The notes under the pieces are model-generated. The model had not been told where the DNA came from and searched no databases. It saw only the letters and a list, made by a program, of their open reading frames with translations. This document shows positions 52,314-62,015 of a stretch of 64,000 nt of DNA, in pieces. This DNA comes from Ehretia macrophylla (taxonomy: Eukaryota; Streptophyta; Magnoliopsida; Boraginales; Ehretiaceae), in contig CM075775.1 of the NCBI GenBank assembly GCA_037974665.1, positions 32,493,732 to 32,557,731 of the forward strand, written 5' to 3'. Numbering within the stretch: position 1 is the stretch's first letter; each line of letters begins with the position of its first letter. Made by a program: the position numbers and the translations under genes.

Positions 52314-52730
52314 CACTATATGAAAAACTGTTAAAAGCGACGGTCCGTTTTATTTTCGTCGCTAAAAAAACAACGAAAATGAGACGGAACTTTCCATATA
52401 TGAATAGTGACAATTTTGAGACGGTTTTACTAGTTGTTTTCAAATAGTCGCCAACAAAAGACGATTTGAAGACGATTTATCTATGTCGTCTCCAAACCGT
52501 CTCTTAATGGCGACAGTTTTATAAGTAGTTTCCAGATAGTCGTCAACAGAAGATAGTTTGGAGACGATTTATTTATGTCATCTCCAAATCGTCGCCTACC
52601 GTCTCCTAATGGCGACGATTTGGAGACGGTTCTATAAGTTATCTCTAACTAGTCACAAACATGAGACGGTTTGGAGACGACTTATCTATATCGTCTTCAA
52701 ATTGTCTCCTGTTGGCTAAAACATATTATT
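52314..52730 (+). mobile_element. CACTA (En/Spm) left terminus with subterminal repeats
   Basis: It starts CACTATATGAAAAACTG. About 400 bp follow of repeated, alternately oriented motifs built on GAGACGATTT, GGAGACGG and TGGCGACGG, spaced roughly 100 bp. Such arrays are the transposase-binding subterminal repeats of CACTA elements. The matching end is uncertain; see 55921-55982. Confidence 0.7.
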
Positions 52731-53164
52731 TATAGCTTCTGCATTACCTAAAACACTGATTTTTATTATGGAATGTATTAATGAAATAAAATTGTAAAAA
52801 ATTACATAATAATGATAAAAATTAAAACATCCAAAACATCTAATATATAGTATTCAACGTAATCACAATATAAACAATTAGTCCTTTAAAAAATCATAAA
52901 ATAAATGAATTCCGATAAAAGGAGGATTATAAATGAGCTTGGAAAGAAAACATTAACTTTCAATTCCATATATTGATAATTAAGGATTACATTTGAGATG
53001 TGATAAAATACGTCATACCAAGTACATAACACCTAACAACGTACATAATCACAAGTACATAATACCTAACAGTTCGCATCATCACAATAACGAACAAGCA
53101 TCATCTAGTTAACGAAAACTAAGTTGATATTCTTGACCTTAATATGCTAAACTGAACATAAATA
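52731..53164. other. AT-rich stretch inside the putative CACTA element
   Basis: No gene. 'aagtacataa.acctaaca' repeats near 53018 and 53053. Confidence 0.4.
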
Positions 53165-53383
53165 TTAGGGGAAGAACTTGGGTAAATAAATCTTCAACAT
53201 TTGAGACACAACTAGTTGACGACCTTGAGTTTCAGAAATGTAGTTGTCTTCCTTTGGTGGAGCATTAAGATCAAGCTGCGGTTTCACACATTTCTTCAAA
53301 TTCCGTTTAGTTTTTTCTTTCGTGTTGTCCTTATCTTCACTAAGACAAAGATACTGTGAATGGTATTTCTTTTCCTTACTCAT
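53165..53383 (-). CDS. Putative 72-aa protein with EAR-like DLNxxP motif
   Basis: The ORF starts MSKEKKYHSQ, is lysine-rich through residue 35, carries LDLNAPP at 37-43 and ends LPKFFP. DLNxxP is a form of the EAR repression motif that recruits TOPLESS co-repressors. Support for a real gene: a TATA-like ctatataaag lies 65-75 bp upstream on the same strand, and further upstream are two repeats with a G-box palindrome. It has no DNA-binding domain and no family I recognise. It may be a CACTA-borne gene, an exon of a longer one, or chance. Confidence 0.35.
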   Translation of the reverse strand: MSKEKKYHSQYLCLSEDKDNTKEKTKRNLKKCVKPQLDLNAPPKEDNYISETQGRQLVVSQMLKIYLPKFFP

Positions 53384-53447
53384 GGTTGATAAAAAGAGGA
53401 TGAAAGCTACAAGTGAGAATTGGGGTACTTTAGCGAAAATGAACGTT

Positions 53448-53457
53448 CTTTATATAG
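53448..53457 (-). promoter_or_regulatory. Candidate TATA box of the 72-aa ORF
   Basis: The - strand reads ctatataaag, 65-75 bp before the ATG at 53383, a plausible spacing for a short leader. Confidence 0.35.
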
Positions 53458-53539
53458 ACACCAACTCATTGAAATTTTTTTTGTGATGAATCGTGTTTGT
53501 CCATCACTTTTTTAATTTTTTTGCCAATTTTATGATATG

Positions 53540-53770
53540 GTCCAATTGTCCGCTGCCACGTGGCAGCGTACCACTTGTCCATCGATTTGTCAAATCAAAA
53601 TGGACTTGGTGTGCACACCAGGTCTTTTCAATATCAGACGATAAAACTAGGTCCCGTGAAAAGCAGACCTGGTAGTCCATTGTTTCGCTGTCATGTGGCA
53701 GTGTACCAATGGTCTATCAATTTGTCTAATCAATTGGAGATGGCGTGTACGCCAGTTCTTGTTAGTTTAA
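53540..53770 (-). promoter_or_regulatory. Two ~90-bp direct repeats, one with an 18-bp G-box palindrome
   Basis: Copy one contains cgctgccacgtggcagcg (53551-53568), a perfect palindrome centred on CACGTG. Copy two, offset by 135 bp, has the eroded form cgctgtcatgtggcagtg. Both continue with 'taccaNtNgtc.atc.atttgtc.aatcaa' and a 'gtgtNcNccag' piece. G-boxes bind bZIP and bHLH factors. They lie 170-390 bp upstream of the 72-aa ORF. Confidence 0.5.
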
Positions 53771-55920
53771 GGTCCTCAACTATTTTACTTAATATCAATT
53801 GATTTTAGAATGGAAACTTATGATTCAAAATAGAAGTCTTCAACTTGGAGTTTGTCTTAAACAACACCTCATTATACTTCCAACTATGCAATTTTCTATC
53901 ATTCTTCGGAAATATACCATTGTGAATGATAAATAGATTAATTTGTGTGTCAATTTTTTCAATCTAGTTAAATTGATAGCTTTACTTGACCAATAAGGTG
54001 CTTTTGTATAAATCTGCATGATCTCCCACATAATTATTGATTTAAATTATACTTTTTTAGAATGGGAGAAAATGTAAACAATCGAGACGAGTTTTTATAT
54101 CAACTCCATTTCCCTTTTTTGTTCTTGTTTCTTACTTAATTTGGATGTTAGAGAATACAATTCTCCTACATTATTAAATTATTAATTTCAAGATCAGCAT
54201 ATAAAATAGAGCATTTAATTAAGTGGCCAAGGATGGAATCAAATGGAGTGGCCAAATTATTTTTCTTATGCCAGAAGCATTCAATTTTATAATTAAGATC
54301 TTGCATTATTAAATGACAATAACAGTATTTTACAGAGATGCACAAATATACTTTAAATTGAGAATATTAGATCATCATATCAAATAGATATCAACCACAA
54401 CAATCATGAATTATTCATCACTACATATTTCATTAAAATTCCTGTGAAATTATCTATGTACTAATTTAAGAAGGTACTTTACTTTTAATTTCTAGATATA
54501 CAAGATATTATATATATATGAAAATTAAACGATCGACAGATTGTATTTGTTACTAAATAACAATTAATCACTTAATTTGTATTCATTCATAAATAAATTC
54601 TATTGTTTATGTGTTTGCAAAAAATTGGACTTTTTTCCCGGGATGACAAAAAGTATGTTTTCAAGGAAAAAAAAGGCAGATATTAGCCCTGGAAAGCGTG
54701 ATGTGGTTCCCTACGAGTTTATCTATCTCGGAATCAATTCGATTGAAACGATATATATTCCAGGAAAAATCTTATTAAAAAAATAGTATTCTTTATGATT
54801 CAACAACATATCATTTAGATCAATAAATTGTTCATGAGAAAACAATATATCATTTAGATCGAAACCTAGTCCAATTTGTTGAGAGGCAATAAAACAAAAA
54901 ATGATAACAAGACGAGAATCTAATGTCGTCTCTCATCAGCTTTATGGTGAAATATTCTTTTACCTTATCAAAGAGATGTAACGATAATAAATTGTTTAGA
55001 TCATTTCAACGTACCTGTATAAAACAGTTAACTACTATTGGATCTCTCAGATGGCATAGAGCAGAAGAAGAAAAAGTCTGACAGGTTCAACTTCAAAGAG
55101 AGATCTAACCATGAGAGCTGGCTTCAACGATCAATTGTACACTTGACAAAGCTTGTTTTTTTATCCTCAGAGAGTCAGTGTGTGCAAAGAAGAAACAAAA
55201 ACAAGAGTCAGAATACCTTATTTGAAAATTATGTATACTTGTTAATTGGACAAGATAACGGTTGCTCACTCAACAAAGCAAGAGCAATGCTATATGTTGT
55301 TCGGGTGATGCTCTTAAACGAAGAGAGATTTGACATTTAATATATTAATTCATTTATTAGGTGAAGCATCAGCCTGATAACATAAAATATTATCCATAAA
55401 TCAAGCATTTTTCCATACAAGAACAAAGAACCCTGATTTAATAAATCTATGTCTGAAACTATCACAAAAATGATTGCTGTCTAAACTTAATAAAGCATCA
55501 GTCCCTTAACTGGACAGATCTAGTCTTATCACTTTTTTTCATGTAAAAGGAGGGTCTATGTTGTAGAATATTTCACATTAATTACAAGTAAAGATAGTGA
55601 GATAGAGTGTTATGCAATAACCGCCGGTCATACGGGTTCTCATGATCTATAATAAATGTTATCTAAAAAATCAGAGATTCAACCAATGGGAAGATCTTAG
55701 GTCAACTTTAACAGCTTCTTTATTTATTTATTTATTTTTGAATTTGGGTCATTTATCTACATTTAGGAATTTTCTATTTTAGTTTCATTCCATCAGCTTC
55801 CTTAAATTTAATCAATTCCTTATTTCAGATGGATTTTGGGGATAGATTTGTGGAGTTGTTTCAGTATTTTCCAAGGATTCTTTACAAAGTAGAGAACCGG
55901 AAACTATTAGAGATGACAAC
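53771..55920. other. Spacer inside or beside the putative CACTA element
   Basis: Short + strand ORFs at 54577-54786 and 55038-55340 have mixed composition but no recognised motif. They could be decayed transposon exons. Nothing further is supported. Confidence 0.35.
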
Positions 55921-55982
55921 TACTACAACATTAACTGTCGGCCAAAAACTGTCGATTATTTGACCTTTTTTTTTTGATAGTG
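55921..55982 (-). mobile_element. Possible CACTA right terminus
   Basis: Read on the - strand it is CACTATCAAAAAAAAAAGG, then 'atcgacagtttttggccgac', typical of CACTA ends (compare '.agcgacgg' at 52340). It could close an element starting at 52314 (about 3.7 kb), but the 3-bp flanks (taa against ggg) do not match, so it may belong to another copy. Confidence 0.4.
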
Positions 55983-56404
55983 GGAAAAAAATATAGGTTT
56001 CTATACGCCAAAAAAAAAAAAAAGGAAAAATATACGAGAAAGCTTATGGCAGTTCAGAGAAAAGATAACTTTCATGACCTAATCATACGTATATATACAC
56101 ACAAGCATGGTTTTTAGGATATAGACCCTTGATCTCTAGTATGAATTGGTTGAATGAGAACACACACATAAATTGAGCCTAAACTGTTTTACTTGGTAGA
56201 TAAAACTATCAAATGCTCAAAATAATTGAGAAATAACACAAACGTTACAAATTTTCCATGCAAAAAAAACTTAGGAAATACCACTAAGTTAGCCGAAGAA
56301 TGATCTATGGCGTCAACGAGTCTAACACTTACCAAAAACGAGGAAATCATCGGCCTTGGTACGGAGTTGCATCAGCTGTGGATATAAAGAACTTGAGAAA
56401 GGAT
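55983..56404. other. 3' flank of the MIR530-like locus
   Basis: AT-rich with nothing recognised. It would contain the 3' part of the pri-miRNA on the - strand. Confidence 0.35.
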
Positions 56405-56515
56405 CCCAAGATGCCATTTTGTCTGCACAGGCACCTGCACCTCACTCTCCATATCAGCCATAGAAGGAGGGAGGTGCAGGTGCAAATGCAGAAAAAAATG
56501 AAGACACCTTGACTA
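56405..56515 (-). ncRNA. MIR530: MIR530 microRNA hairpin
   Basis: On the - strand, 56490 down to 56471 reads TGCATTTGCACCTGCACCTC. This is the plant miR530-5p sequence apart from its final base (poplar ends CUU, rice CUA, from memory). The opposite arm (56443-56423) is GAGGTGCAGGTGCCTGTGCAG. It pairs over 21 positions with two mismatches and one G-U. The loop is about 27 nt, and a U-rich/A-rich lower stem extends the fold. This geometry fits plant miRNA precursors. miR530 is known in poplar, rice and other angiosperms; a PLUS3-domain gene is a target in rice. The two ORFs overlapping the hairpin on either strand are not needed to explain it. Confidence 0.85.
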
Positions 56516-56607
56516 CTACTATGCCACATTTCTAAAGTAACACATCAACAAGAGAGATTGTGAATGCCTCTAATTTTATCAAATAGTTTTCGCTCCTTTT
56601 AGGTCTA

Positions 56608-56614
56608 ATTTATA
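56608..56614 (-). promoter_or_regulatory. Candidate TATA box for the MIR530 transcript
   Basis: The - strand reads tataaat about 95 bp before the hairpin and 120 bp before the mature sequence. The motif is common in AT-rich DNA, so support is weak. Confidence 0.3.
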
Positions 56615-56860
56615 CTACCCTGCGACCACGGTTTCATGGAAAAGTATGAAACCTGATTCCCACAGAAAAACCACTAATGTACTCCCGATATTTATACTCA
56701 ACCAAACATGCTCGCACTATGATAATGATAATGTATAATTTGACAATTATATGAATAAATTTTTTTTTAGTGGAAGTTATGACACACACTTTGAATTAGA
56801 AGTACATAAAAGTTTTAGATATTTTAATAAAAATAGTAGAGATTGTAAAAATTTTTGGAG

Positions 56861-56950
56861 TAACTTAATTGGTGGATTACCACCTCTGGCATGTAATGAC
56901 TACGGCTCGAATCCTAGGGATGGAGACGGAAAAAAAAAAAAGAAGAACAG
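56861..56950 (+). repeat. Possible second-type tRNA-derived SINE
   Basis: The box A-like taacttaattgg (56861) and box B-like GGCTCGAATCC (56904-56914) sit 44 bp apart, followed by an A-rich tail (from 56931). No target duplication found. The wording resembles tRNA 'tagctcaattggtagag'. Confidence 0.4.
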
Positions 56951-57039
56951 TAGAGAATGCAAGGGTGGAGTGGGTTTGGATCCTTTCCTTACTTTTTTTT
57001 GTTATCTACTAGATGAGGTATATAATAGGGCATGAGATT

Positions 57040-58205
57040 TAATTTTTCTAAATCTCAACTATCCATTTTTAATTTTAATTGTGAAAAAGGTAGTTAAAAT
57101 AAATTTGAATGAATGGTTGAATTTTTAAAAAGTCAAATCAATGGCCTATAATATACCTCATCGATCTAGTAGATAAGAAAAAAAGTAAATGAGAGAATCG
57201 AAATCCGGAGTGGAGCTACTTCAGTGCGGCCCTGCTAGGCCAAAAAAATTAAAAATCTACATTTTTTTGGGAAGAAAATTTCAAAAAAACTACGTATTTT
57301 TAGTTAAAAAGTTAGTTAATCTCCACCGAAAAAAATAAATAAATTCACAATTAAAAATTATATATTAAAGCTTTTACTAAAAAAAAATTTCTTTACGTAC
57401 ATGAGAAATTGTAACCTCCACTAACATCAAAGTGCATCTGACCCTAGGTCTAACTTCAAATTAAATAGTTTTTTTTTTTTCTATTTAGGAAAAATTAAAA
57501 ATCGTACAACATAATTAAAAAAACTCAAACTCACAACTTTTTATACATAACGAGTAACCTCATTATTGGACCAAAACCCTAGTGGCAAATTAAATGGCTG
57601 TTTGTAGGGTTGGAATGGACAGTACAAGACACACTGAGTAGCCACGTGATGAAAGCATTGGGATCACGTGGGCGTTGATGTCCTTTGCCAATTAGAATGC
57701 AGCAAACAAAGGTCCTACATTAACAGCCCCACCTGAACAGCCATGGGGATGGAGAGAGTAGTCATCAAACTTTTTCCAAATTGCTTGTCTGAAATTAGTG
57801 GTAGGCCTTATTTTAGAGTCGACGTGGGTAAACCTGTGACCAAACACCCGACACTTTCACCAATATCTAGCGATCCCTGGTTAGTCAACATCTAAAGTCT
57901 CAAGAGAATGTTGTTGTTGATATTTCTGCTTTTGGTGAAGATTTTGATATGATTCTCAATTGGTGGATTGCAGTCACGAATATGATTTAGATTTAAGCAT
58001 GGATTTAGTATTTTTGTTTAATAAAAATTAAAAATATAAAATTTAATACACCAAATTCTTTCACAAAAAATTAGGTTAAGTGGAAATTGCCACCCGCACT
58101 CAATTACTTATACATTTACCTTGTCTAAATTCCAATATTTGGTTTTACTTAAGCCGAAATTGCAAGTTGCTACATAGTGTGACAACTATTTTTTGGAAAA
58201 TCCAG
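57040..58205. other. Intergenic spacer, upstream side of MIR530
   Basis: No gene. A GGCG-family repeat fragment is at about 57215-57440. A less AT-rich segment at 57600-57830 holds two ACGTG motifs (gccacgtgatg and atcacgtgggc), which could be regulatory for MIR530 or another gene. This is speculative. Confidence 0.35.
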
Positions 58206-58211
58206 TGTTAG

Positions 58212-58417
58212 CGTAAAAAACCCATCAGCCCCCCCACCTGTCAGTCACCCCCTTCTCAACCCCACCCCCCACCCGTCAGCCCCTATCCCCGTCACCCCTG
58301 TTAGCCCCCATCTCCTTACCACCCACCACTACCCACCCGCCACCTACCCACCCATCAGCCCCCATCCCCACCCCTACCCCTACCCCTACCCCTCCTCCCC
58401 CCTACCTACCCGTCAGG

Positions 58418-58479
<62 letters not shown>

Positions 58480-58754
58480 TTTGTGTGTATATATAAATAT
58501 GTATTTCTTTATATATATTTCAAGTTCAAGGGCTTTTTGGTCAATTTATGCCTTATATAAAGCTAAAAAACTCGTTAAGTTGCTTCTTACGCGCGTGAAT
58601 TGCACATTCAAAGGCAAAACTAATGGACTGCAAACAGAGGAGGGTGGGGTGATGAGTTTCAAAAAATATAGAGAGATTTTTAATAATTTTGAGAACACAT
58701 GGGGGGTGGTGTGATAGTTTCCCATATCACAGGGGGGTAACGTGATATTTTCTC
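58212..58754. mobile_element. Truncated Mutator-like element, right arm only
   Basis: The right end reads, inverted, GAGAAAATATCACGTTACCC, close to GAGTAAATATCACTCCCCCC of the intact element at 58851. The arm (about 58570-58754), (TA)n (58418-58438), (TG)n (58439-58478) and a C-rich CCCATCCCC-type tract (58225-58415) reproduce that family's plan. The left arm is missing. Confidence 0.6.
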
Positions 58755-58850
58755 TAATAAAATAATTATAAAAAAAAAACCAGTCTTGCCTACAGTTGTC
58801 CTCACACTAGTAATGGTGTTGTTATGTATCTCTCTTATCACTTTATTATA

Positions 58851-59178
58851 GAGTAAATATCACTCCCCCCTGTGAAACACATATATATCAGCATGTCCCC
58901 TGTGTTAGCAAAACTATCAAAAAGCCCTCCTATGATTTTTAAAAAATGACACACCACCCCTCTCCGTTTGTAACTCTGTGAGCTGTGTCATGCACGCGCC
59001 TTTTACTGCATGTATGGATGTTTTTGCTCTTATTAAAGCATTATTTTTCCCTAAAATACCCTTTCTACCTTCATCACCATCACCAACTCAAACACCACCT
59101 TCATCACTATCACCAACACCAACACCAACACCACCACCACCACCATTACCTCCTCACAATTAATAAACACCATTAGTG

Positions 59179-59226
<48 letters not shown>

Positions 59227-59505
59227 GAGTTAGACATGGTCGAAAGTTGACATTAAAGCTAATGTCGAGGCTCATCCTCTAGCTTCCTACGCGGGTCATT
59301 CTTTGGTTAGAATGGAAATGAGATCTCTAATCATTCAAAGAACAATGATTGTTAGAGAGAAGTAGAGAGATCAGATCATGTATTTGATATTATTTCTCCG
59401 ATATTACATTTATATTGTTGCTCTTGCCATGGGCTAGAATAAGCTTCTCTCAATTGCCTCAAAGGCTTTTTTTTTGGCCTTACCGTGTGTATATATATAT
59501 GTGTG

Positions 59506-59547
<42 letters not shown>

Positions 59548-60153
59548 TATTTCTTTTTTTTTTGGTCTTATACATATATAGGGGAGGGGTGGAGATTTTG
59601 TATATATTATATACATATATACATACACATATATGTAGGTGTTATATGGTAATTGGAAAGAGCTTTGTGATGCAAGAAAAAGACCAAAAAGAAAAAGCAC
59701 CATTTCATGGGTTTGGCCAAAAAATATTGGTTCTTGTTATTAATCATTCCTGTTCAATCGTGGGGCGCTGTTTGCTGGGGGTAGGGAGGCTGTTTGCTGG
59801 GGGTAGGAGGTGTTAACGGGGGTAGGGAGTACTGACGGGAGGTGGGGGGTGTTTGTTGGGGGGTTGGGGTACTGACAGGGGGTGGGGGGTTAGGGGTGCT
59901 TAGGAAGATGTTGAAATTGTTTTTTGGTTGAAAAAAATAGGAGAAGAGAGAATAAAAAAAAGGAAAAAAATGTATAACATAAGGATAAAAATGTTATTTC
60001 AATATTTTTTTTAACAACGTTAGCTTAAAGGAGACGGAAGAGAACGGGGTGGCATTTTTTAAAAATTATAGATGATTTTTTAATAGTTTTCCTAGCATAG
60101 GGGCCCGATTGATATATATGACTTTCATAGGGGGATGAAGTGATATTTATCCC
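58851..60153. mobile_element. Mutator-like element with perfect 9-bp target duplication
   Basis: Identical tttattata flanks at 58842-58850 and 60154-60162. Inverted arms of about 130 bp (58851-58985 and 60017-60153) begin GAGTAAATATCAC and, inverted, GGGATAAATATCAC. They share 'atatatatca', 'aaaactat.aaaaa' and 'tttttaaaaaatg'. The 1303-bp interior has CACCAA/CACCAC repeats near the left arm, (TA)n (59181-59222) and a G-rich array (GGGGGTAGG and GGTGGGGGG units, 59760-59900) near the right arm. No transposase. Confidence 0.85.
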
Positions 60154-60275
60154 TTTATTATATGATACACATACATTATTTTTCTTTAACACTCTCCGTA
60201 GGACCTCCTATTCGTAGGAATTCAGTTATAACTTTCAAACCAGTATGTCAAATCTTGAGCTGCTCCACCTGTATG

Positions 60276-61376
60276 TAGAGGTGGCATTTGGGTTGGCCGA
60301 CACAGGTCCAATTCAGCCCAGCACACGAAAATTCGGGCCCAACCCAGCTTGAATAAAACTGGGTTTGACTCGGCTCAACCCACACATATAAGTGGGCCGA
60401 GCTGGGTCATATATTTTTGAACCCAGCCCATTTGTGCCCAAGCCCATTTATGCCCAAGCTTATCCCAGCCCAGCTCGAGCCCAACTCAGGCCCAGCTCGA
60501 GCCTAGCTTAGGCCCAATTCGAGTCCAGATAAAGCCCATCTTGAAATTATAATTTGTACATGTAATTTTTGTTATAAATAGTTAGTGTATTCAACTTCAT
60601 TTTACTACAAAACTATATATTTATTTTACTACCTATTGTCTCTTTATTTTACTATAAGAGAATACACAATATCTATTGCTATGGGAGAAGAAAATCTTTT
60701 ACAACGATTACGTTTAAATGTTTGGAATCATTTTGCCTACTTTGAAGAACATGAATATGTAATTTATAACTATTGTGAACGTAAATATATATTTCGTCGT
60801 CAATTTGGAACTAAAACGCTAGTAAAACATCTTGTATCCCAACACTCAAATGTTCCAAACTATTTTAATCATCAACCGCGGCCACCACCGCCACCAACAT
60901 GCTCAACACCCGCACAAAGAGCATAATAAAATAGAGAACTTCTCCACCAACTTTATTCAAGAATTTATGTAATGTTCTTTTTTTATATATATTTATTAGT
61001 AACGTATCTGTGTCTCGTGAACTTGTGGTTTGTTAAATAATATTTTATCATTTATGTTAATATTATCAATCACCTTATGTCTGGTTAATTGTTAAATTAA
61101 TTTTTACGTAAAAAAGGTTAAACTTAAGCTTTTTCGTTATTAATCCAACTATAAAAATTCAAAACATACTAATAAATAAATAAATGGGCTGGTCCAGTTC
61201 AGCTCAGCCCAGCTCGCTACTCGTTGTAGTAGGCTCGTGGGCCGAACTGGATCCTATATTTTAAGAAGTTAGCCCAGCCCAACTCAGCTTACTAAACATA
61301 TATACCGAGCCTAACTCATTTTTCTTAACCTACGATTCAAGCGGACCGTGTCGCACTGACCCATTTGCCAGCTCTA
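60276..61376. mobile_element. Non-autonomous hAT element with 8-bp target duplication
   Basis: Perfect cctgtatg flanks at 60268-60275 and 61377-61384. TIRs are TAGAGGTGGCATTTGGG and, inverted, TAGAGCTGGCAAATGGG. Subterminal 'cagcccagct' and 'gcccaactca' motifs repeat at both ends, as in other plant hAT elements. It carries a short BED-finger-like ORF (60681-60926) but no transposase. 1101 bp. Confidence 0.88.
60681..60926 (+). pseudogene. hAT transposase N-terminal BED zinc-finger remnant
   Basis: The 81-aa ORF starts MGEENLLQRLRLNVWNHF. It has VWNHFAYFEE, then YNYCERKYIFRR, FGTKTLVKHL and VSQH: the order of a BED finger (family: VWNHF, C-x2-C, GT..L..HL...H). The first zinc cysteine is tyrosine (YNYC instead of CxYC), so the finger should not fold normally. 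A proline-rich tail ends at a stop; the rest of the transposase is deleted. Confidence 0.65.
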
Positions 61377-61521
61377 CCTGTATGTCTAAACCCCATGTTC
61401 TCAATATCGTCCACAATAGTATATATATATAATGCTTCACTGGACTCCAGAACCAAAAAAAAACACTAGTCTTTCCTACAATTGACTTCATACTAGTAAT
61501 CGTGTTGTTATGTATCTTATC

Positions 61522-61793
61522 TTTTTTTTTTTTTTTGGTCAAACGAGAATTTCATTAAAAACAACAACAGATTACACACAGAGGGGGCGGCCTAACCCGG
61601 CCCAGAGAAAGACAATACAAATGCCCAAAAAAGGGGCTAAAAAAGGAAAAACATTATAAAATTGAAACTGGACTGAGACCCAAACATCAGATGGGCGTGA
61701 AAACAAAACTCTAGCCCAGAAAAACACAGAGATATCTGAAAGGACAGATCTGTCCCTGTTCTAACAATGGCGTCGGCAGCAGATCGAGAATCC
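61522..61793 (-). mobile_element. 5'-truncated LINE 3' end (- strand)
   Basis: A T-run (61522-61536) is followed by ggtcaaacgagaatttcatt. On the - strand this is a LINE-like 3' UTR ending aatgaaattctcgtttgacc plus poly-A. The target repeat atgtatct is at 61510-61517 and 61794-61801, inside the duplicated host segment. About 270 bp, no ORF. Confidence 0.6.
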
Positions 61794-62015
61794 ATGTATC
61801 TCTCTTATCACTTTATTATATATTATACATACACTTTTTTTCTTGAACACTCCCTTTAGGACCTCTGATCCGTAGAAATTCAGTCATAACTATCAAATCT
61901 GGGGTTGCTCCACCCGCCTAGACCCCATGTTCTTGGGTTGCTCCACCCGCCTAAACCCCATGTTCTCAATATCTACCACAATAGTATATGTATAATGCTT
62001 CACTGGACTCCAGAA

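Larger units (their letters stand above)
58779..62015 (+). repeat. Tandemly duplicated host segment with nested insertions
   Basis: Two copies of a unit of roughly 250-280 bp can be read. Copy 1 is 58779-58850, 60163-60275 and 61385-61450; copy 2 is 61465-61520 and 61794-62015. Shared phrases include 'ctagtaatNgtgttgttatg', 'cttatcactttattata', 'aggacctc..atccgtag.aattcagt' and 'aatgcttcactggactccag'. Copy 1 is interrupted by a MULE and a hAT element, copy 2 by a LINE tail. Copy 2 also has a 35-bp internal tandem duplication (about 61903-61970, 'gttgctccacccgcctaNac'). Confidence 0.75.

Noticed and set aside
56300-56529. 70-aa (+) and 60-aa (-) ORFs over the MIR530 hairpin
   Set aside because: The palindromic stem explains the open frames; no protein motif is present.
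59415-59816. 133-aa + strand ORF
   Set aside because: It runs through TA/TG repeats and the MULE G-rich array; low complexity, no motif.
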